NCBI GenBank assembly: GCA_036275365.1
Contig: DASUDX010000124.1
Span: forward strand, 1 to 13,258
From: DASUDX01 sp036275365
GTDB lineage: Bacteria > Pseudomonadota > Gammaproteobacteria > Nevskiales > Nevskiaceae
Direction: 5' to 3'
DNA length: 13,258 nt
Shown here: positions 11,982-13,258 of the stretch, piece after piece
Layout of the letters: each line of letters starts with the position of its first letter
Position numbering within the stretch: position 1 is the first letter of the stretch
Position numbers and translations under genes: made by a program
Notes under the pieces: model-generated
The model's input: only the letters and a program-made list of their open reading frames with translations
What the model was told of the DNA's origin: nothing
Database searches by the model: none

Positions 11982-12602
11982 ATGGCTCGTTACATTGGCC
12001 CCACCTGCAAGCTGTCCCGCCGTGCCGGCACCGACCTTCTGCTGAAGGGTCGCGGCCGCTCGCTCGAAACCAAGTGCAAGCTGGAGACCCCTCCCGGCCA
12101 GCACGGTGCGCGCAAGCCGCGCCTGTCCGACTACGCCACCCAGCTGCGCGAGAAGCAGAAGCTCAAGCAGATGTACGGGGTGCTGGAGCGTCAGTTCCGC
12201 AACTATTACAAGAAGGCCTCGAAGTCCAAGGGCGCCACCGGCGTCAACCTCCTGCTGATGCTGGAGTGCCGTCTGGATAACGTGATCTATCGCATGGGCT
12301 TCGGGCGCACCCGCGCCGAGGCGCGCCAGCTGGTCGGCCACAAGGCGATCGCGGTCAACGGCCAGGTGGTGAACATCCCGTCCTACCAGGTCCAGGTGGG
12401 CGACGTGGTGGAAGTGCGCGAGAAGTCGCGCAGCCAGAGCCGCATCGTGGAGTCGCTCTCGATTGCCACCCAGATCGGTCTGCCGGACTGGCTTGAGGTG
12501 GATGAGAAGGGCCTGAAGGGCACCTTCAAGACCCTGCCCAGCCGCGACCAGATCCTGCCGGACATCAACGAGAATCTGGTGGTCGAGCTGTACTCCAAGT
12601 AA
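11982..12602 (+). CDS. rpsD: 30S ribosomal protein S4, form without zinc cluster
   Basis: S4 nucleates 30S assembly, lines the mRNA entry channel and in E. coli represses the alpha operon. The length of 206 residues equals E. coli. MARYIGPTCKLSRRAGTDLL begins the protein. Only Cys9 and Cys32 lie in the N-terminal region, so the four-cysteine zinc cluster of C+ forms is absent. PPGQHGARKPRLSDYATQLR and YGVLERQFRNYYKKA follow. The S4 RNA-binding domain spans about 96-160, including RLDNVIYRMGFGRTRAEARQ and VGHKAIAVNGQVVNIPSY. It ends INENLVVELYSK. GAAGGAA before the ATG is a strong ribosome site. An 88-base gap with two hairpins separates it from rpoA. Confidence 0.98.
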   Translation: MARYIGPTCKLSRRAGTDLLLKGRGRSLETKCKLETPPGQHGARKPRLSDYATQLREKQKLKQMYGVLERQFRNYYKKASKSKGATGVNLLLMLECRLDNVIYRMGFGRTRAEARQLVGHKAIAVNGQVVNIPSYQVQVGDVVEVREKSRSQSRIVESLSIATQIGLPDWLEVDEKGLKGTFKTLPSRDQILPDINENLVVELYSK

Positions 12603-12608
12603 TGAGCC

Positions 12609-12630
12609 GGCCGCACCCCCTGGTGCGGCC
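12609..12630 (+). other. First hairpin in the rpsD-rpoA gap
   Basis: GGCCGCACC (12609-12617) pairs perfectly with GGTGCGGCC (12622-12630) around a CCCT loop. It begins six bases after the rpsD stop. The following bases are CCGTTCCC, with no T tract, so it is not a classic terminator. A pause site, mRNA-processing site or 3'-end stabiliser are possible roles. Confidence 0.7.
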
Positions 12631-12637
12631 CGTTCCC

Positions 12638-12664
12638 GGACCGGCGGTGGTTGCACCGCGGTCC
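12638..12664 (+). other. Second hairpin in the rpsD-rpoA gap
   Basis: GGACC (12638-12642) and GCGGTG (12644-12649) pair with CACCGC (12654-12659) and GGTCC (12660-12664), leaving a single bulged G at 12643 and a four-base loop GTTG. The eleven-pair GC-rich stem ends 26 bases before the rpoA ATG and is not followed by a T run. With the first hairpin it fills most of the gap. Confidence 0.7.
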
Positions 12665-12690
12665 CTTGTCTGTCGAACCGAGGTTTCCCC

Positions 12691-13258
12691 ATGCAGGGTT
12701 TTGTTGCTGATCTGTTGAAGCCGCGCCTGATTGAAGTCGAGGCGGTTTCCGAGAACCGTGCCCGCGTGGCGATGGAGCCGCTCGAGCGCGGCTTCGGTCA
12801 CACCCTGGGCAACGCCCTGCGCCGCATCCTGCTGTCCTCCATCCCGGGCGCTGCCATCACCGAGGTGCAGATCGAGGGCGTGGTCCACGAGTACAGCTCG
12901 GTGGAAGGGGTGCAGGAGGATGTCATCGACATCCTGCTCAACATCAAGAACATCGCCATTCGCATGCATGCCCGCGAGGAAGCGACGCTGCGGCTGGAGA
13001 AGTCGGGCAAGGGGCCGGTGAAGGCCTCCGACATCAAGCTCGACCATGATGTCGAGATCGTCAATCCGGATCTGGTGCTCGCCAACCTCACCGGTGGCAA
13101 GCTCAACATGACCCTCAAGGTCACCCGTGGCCGTGGCTATCAGGCCGCCGCCGCCCTGCGCGCCGGTGACGAGGACTCCGCCACCATCGGTGTGCTCAAG
13201 CTGGATGCGTCCTACAGCCCGGTGCGCCGGGTCAGCTATGCGGTGGAGCGTGCGCGCG
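12691..13258 (+). CDS. rpoA: DNA-directed RNA polymerase alpha subunit, N-terminal 189 residues (3' end outside window)
   Basis: Alpha dimerises to scaffold assembly of RNA polymerase and, through its C-terminal domain, contacts UP elements and activators. Only most of the N-terminal domain is seen. MQGFVADLLKPRLIEVEAVS starts it and PLERGFGHTLGNALRRILLS (30-49) follows; Arg45 matches the E. coli residue needed to bind beta. HEYSSVEGVQEDVIDILLNI (66-85) and KVTRGRGYQAA (143-153) also match, and the frame ends VSYAVERAR at the window edge. A GAGG sequence lies about ten bases before the ATG. The remainder of the gene, and rplQ by convention, should lie to the right. Confidence 0.98.
   Translation, partial: MQGFVADLLKPRLIEVEAVSENRARVAMEPLERGFGHTLGNALRRILLSSIPGAAITEVQIEGVVHEYSSVEGVQEDVIDILLNIKNIAIRMHAREEATLRLEKSGKGPVKASDIKLDHDVEIVNPDLVLANLTGGKLNMTLKVTRGRGYQAAAALRAGDEDSATIGVLKLDASYSPVRRVSYAVERAR

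Noticed and set aside
12609..12664. Intrinsic terminator after rpsD
   Set aside because: Both hairpins lack a following T tract, and rpoA is normally co-transcribed with rpsD, so I listed them as hairpins of unknown role.

Overview
The window is a conserved ribosomal-protein supercluster on the + strand: the 3' end of tuf, then contiguous S10, spc and alpha gene blocks (rpsJ-rplC-rplD-rplW-rplB-rpsS-rplV-rpsC-rplP-rpmC-rpsQ | rplN-rplX-rplE-rpsN-rpsH-rplF-rplR-rpsE-rpmD-rplO-secY-rpmJ | rpsM-rpsK-rpsD-rpoA). rpoA runs off the right edge. The DNA is GC-rich. Protein matches, tuf directly before rpsJ, and secY followed by rpmJ with no infA between them point to a GC-rich gammaproteobacterium. 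Betaproteobacteria usually carry infA between secY and rpmJ. I cannot name the genus.

Layout: 1-141 is the EF-Tu C-terminus. The 194-base spacer 142-335 holds the tuf terminator, a second hairpin, a candidate promoter (TTGAAC-17-TACCAT) with a GC-rich discriminator, and a boxA-like sequence just before rpsJ. From 336 to 7892 genes are packed with 2-31 base gaps, plus two start/stop overlaps (rplD/rplW and rplP/rpmC). A 78-base gap between rplF and rplR holds three copies of CTGGAAGC and an inverted copy. From 7971 to 11077 packing resumes through rplR, rpsE (GTG start), rpmD, rplO, secY and the small rpmJ. The 83-base gap before rpsM contains a second candidate promoter whose spacing and 11-base downstream sequence match those of the rpsJ promoter. 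rpsM, rpsK and rpsD follow. An 88-base gap with two strong hairpins then separates rpsD from rpoA.

Together the genes encode 23 ribosomal proteins, the SecY translocon channel, and the RNA polymerase alpha subunit, so growth-linked synthesis of ribosomes, polymerase and export machinery is coordinated. No gene gap exceeds 300 bases, and I see no mobile elements, tRNA or rRNA genes, CRISPR, or unknown accessory genes. No new gene system is present. The points of interest are regulatory: the boxA-like site ahead of the gene for S10/NusE, the paired promoters, a short rpsJ leader unlike the long E. coli S10 leader, the repeat-bearing rplF-rplR gap, the rpsD-rpoA hairpins, and a SecY C-terminal extension.
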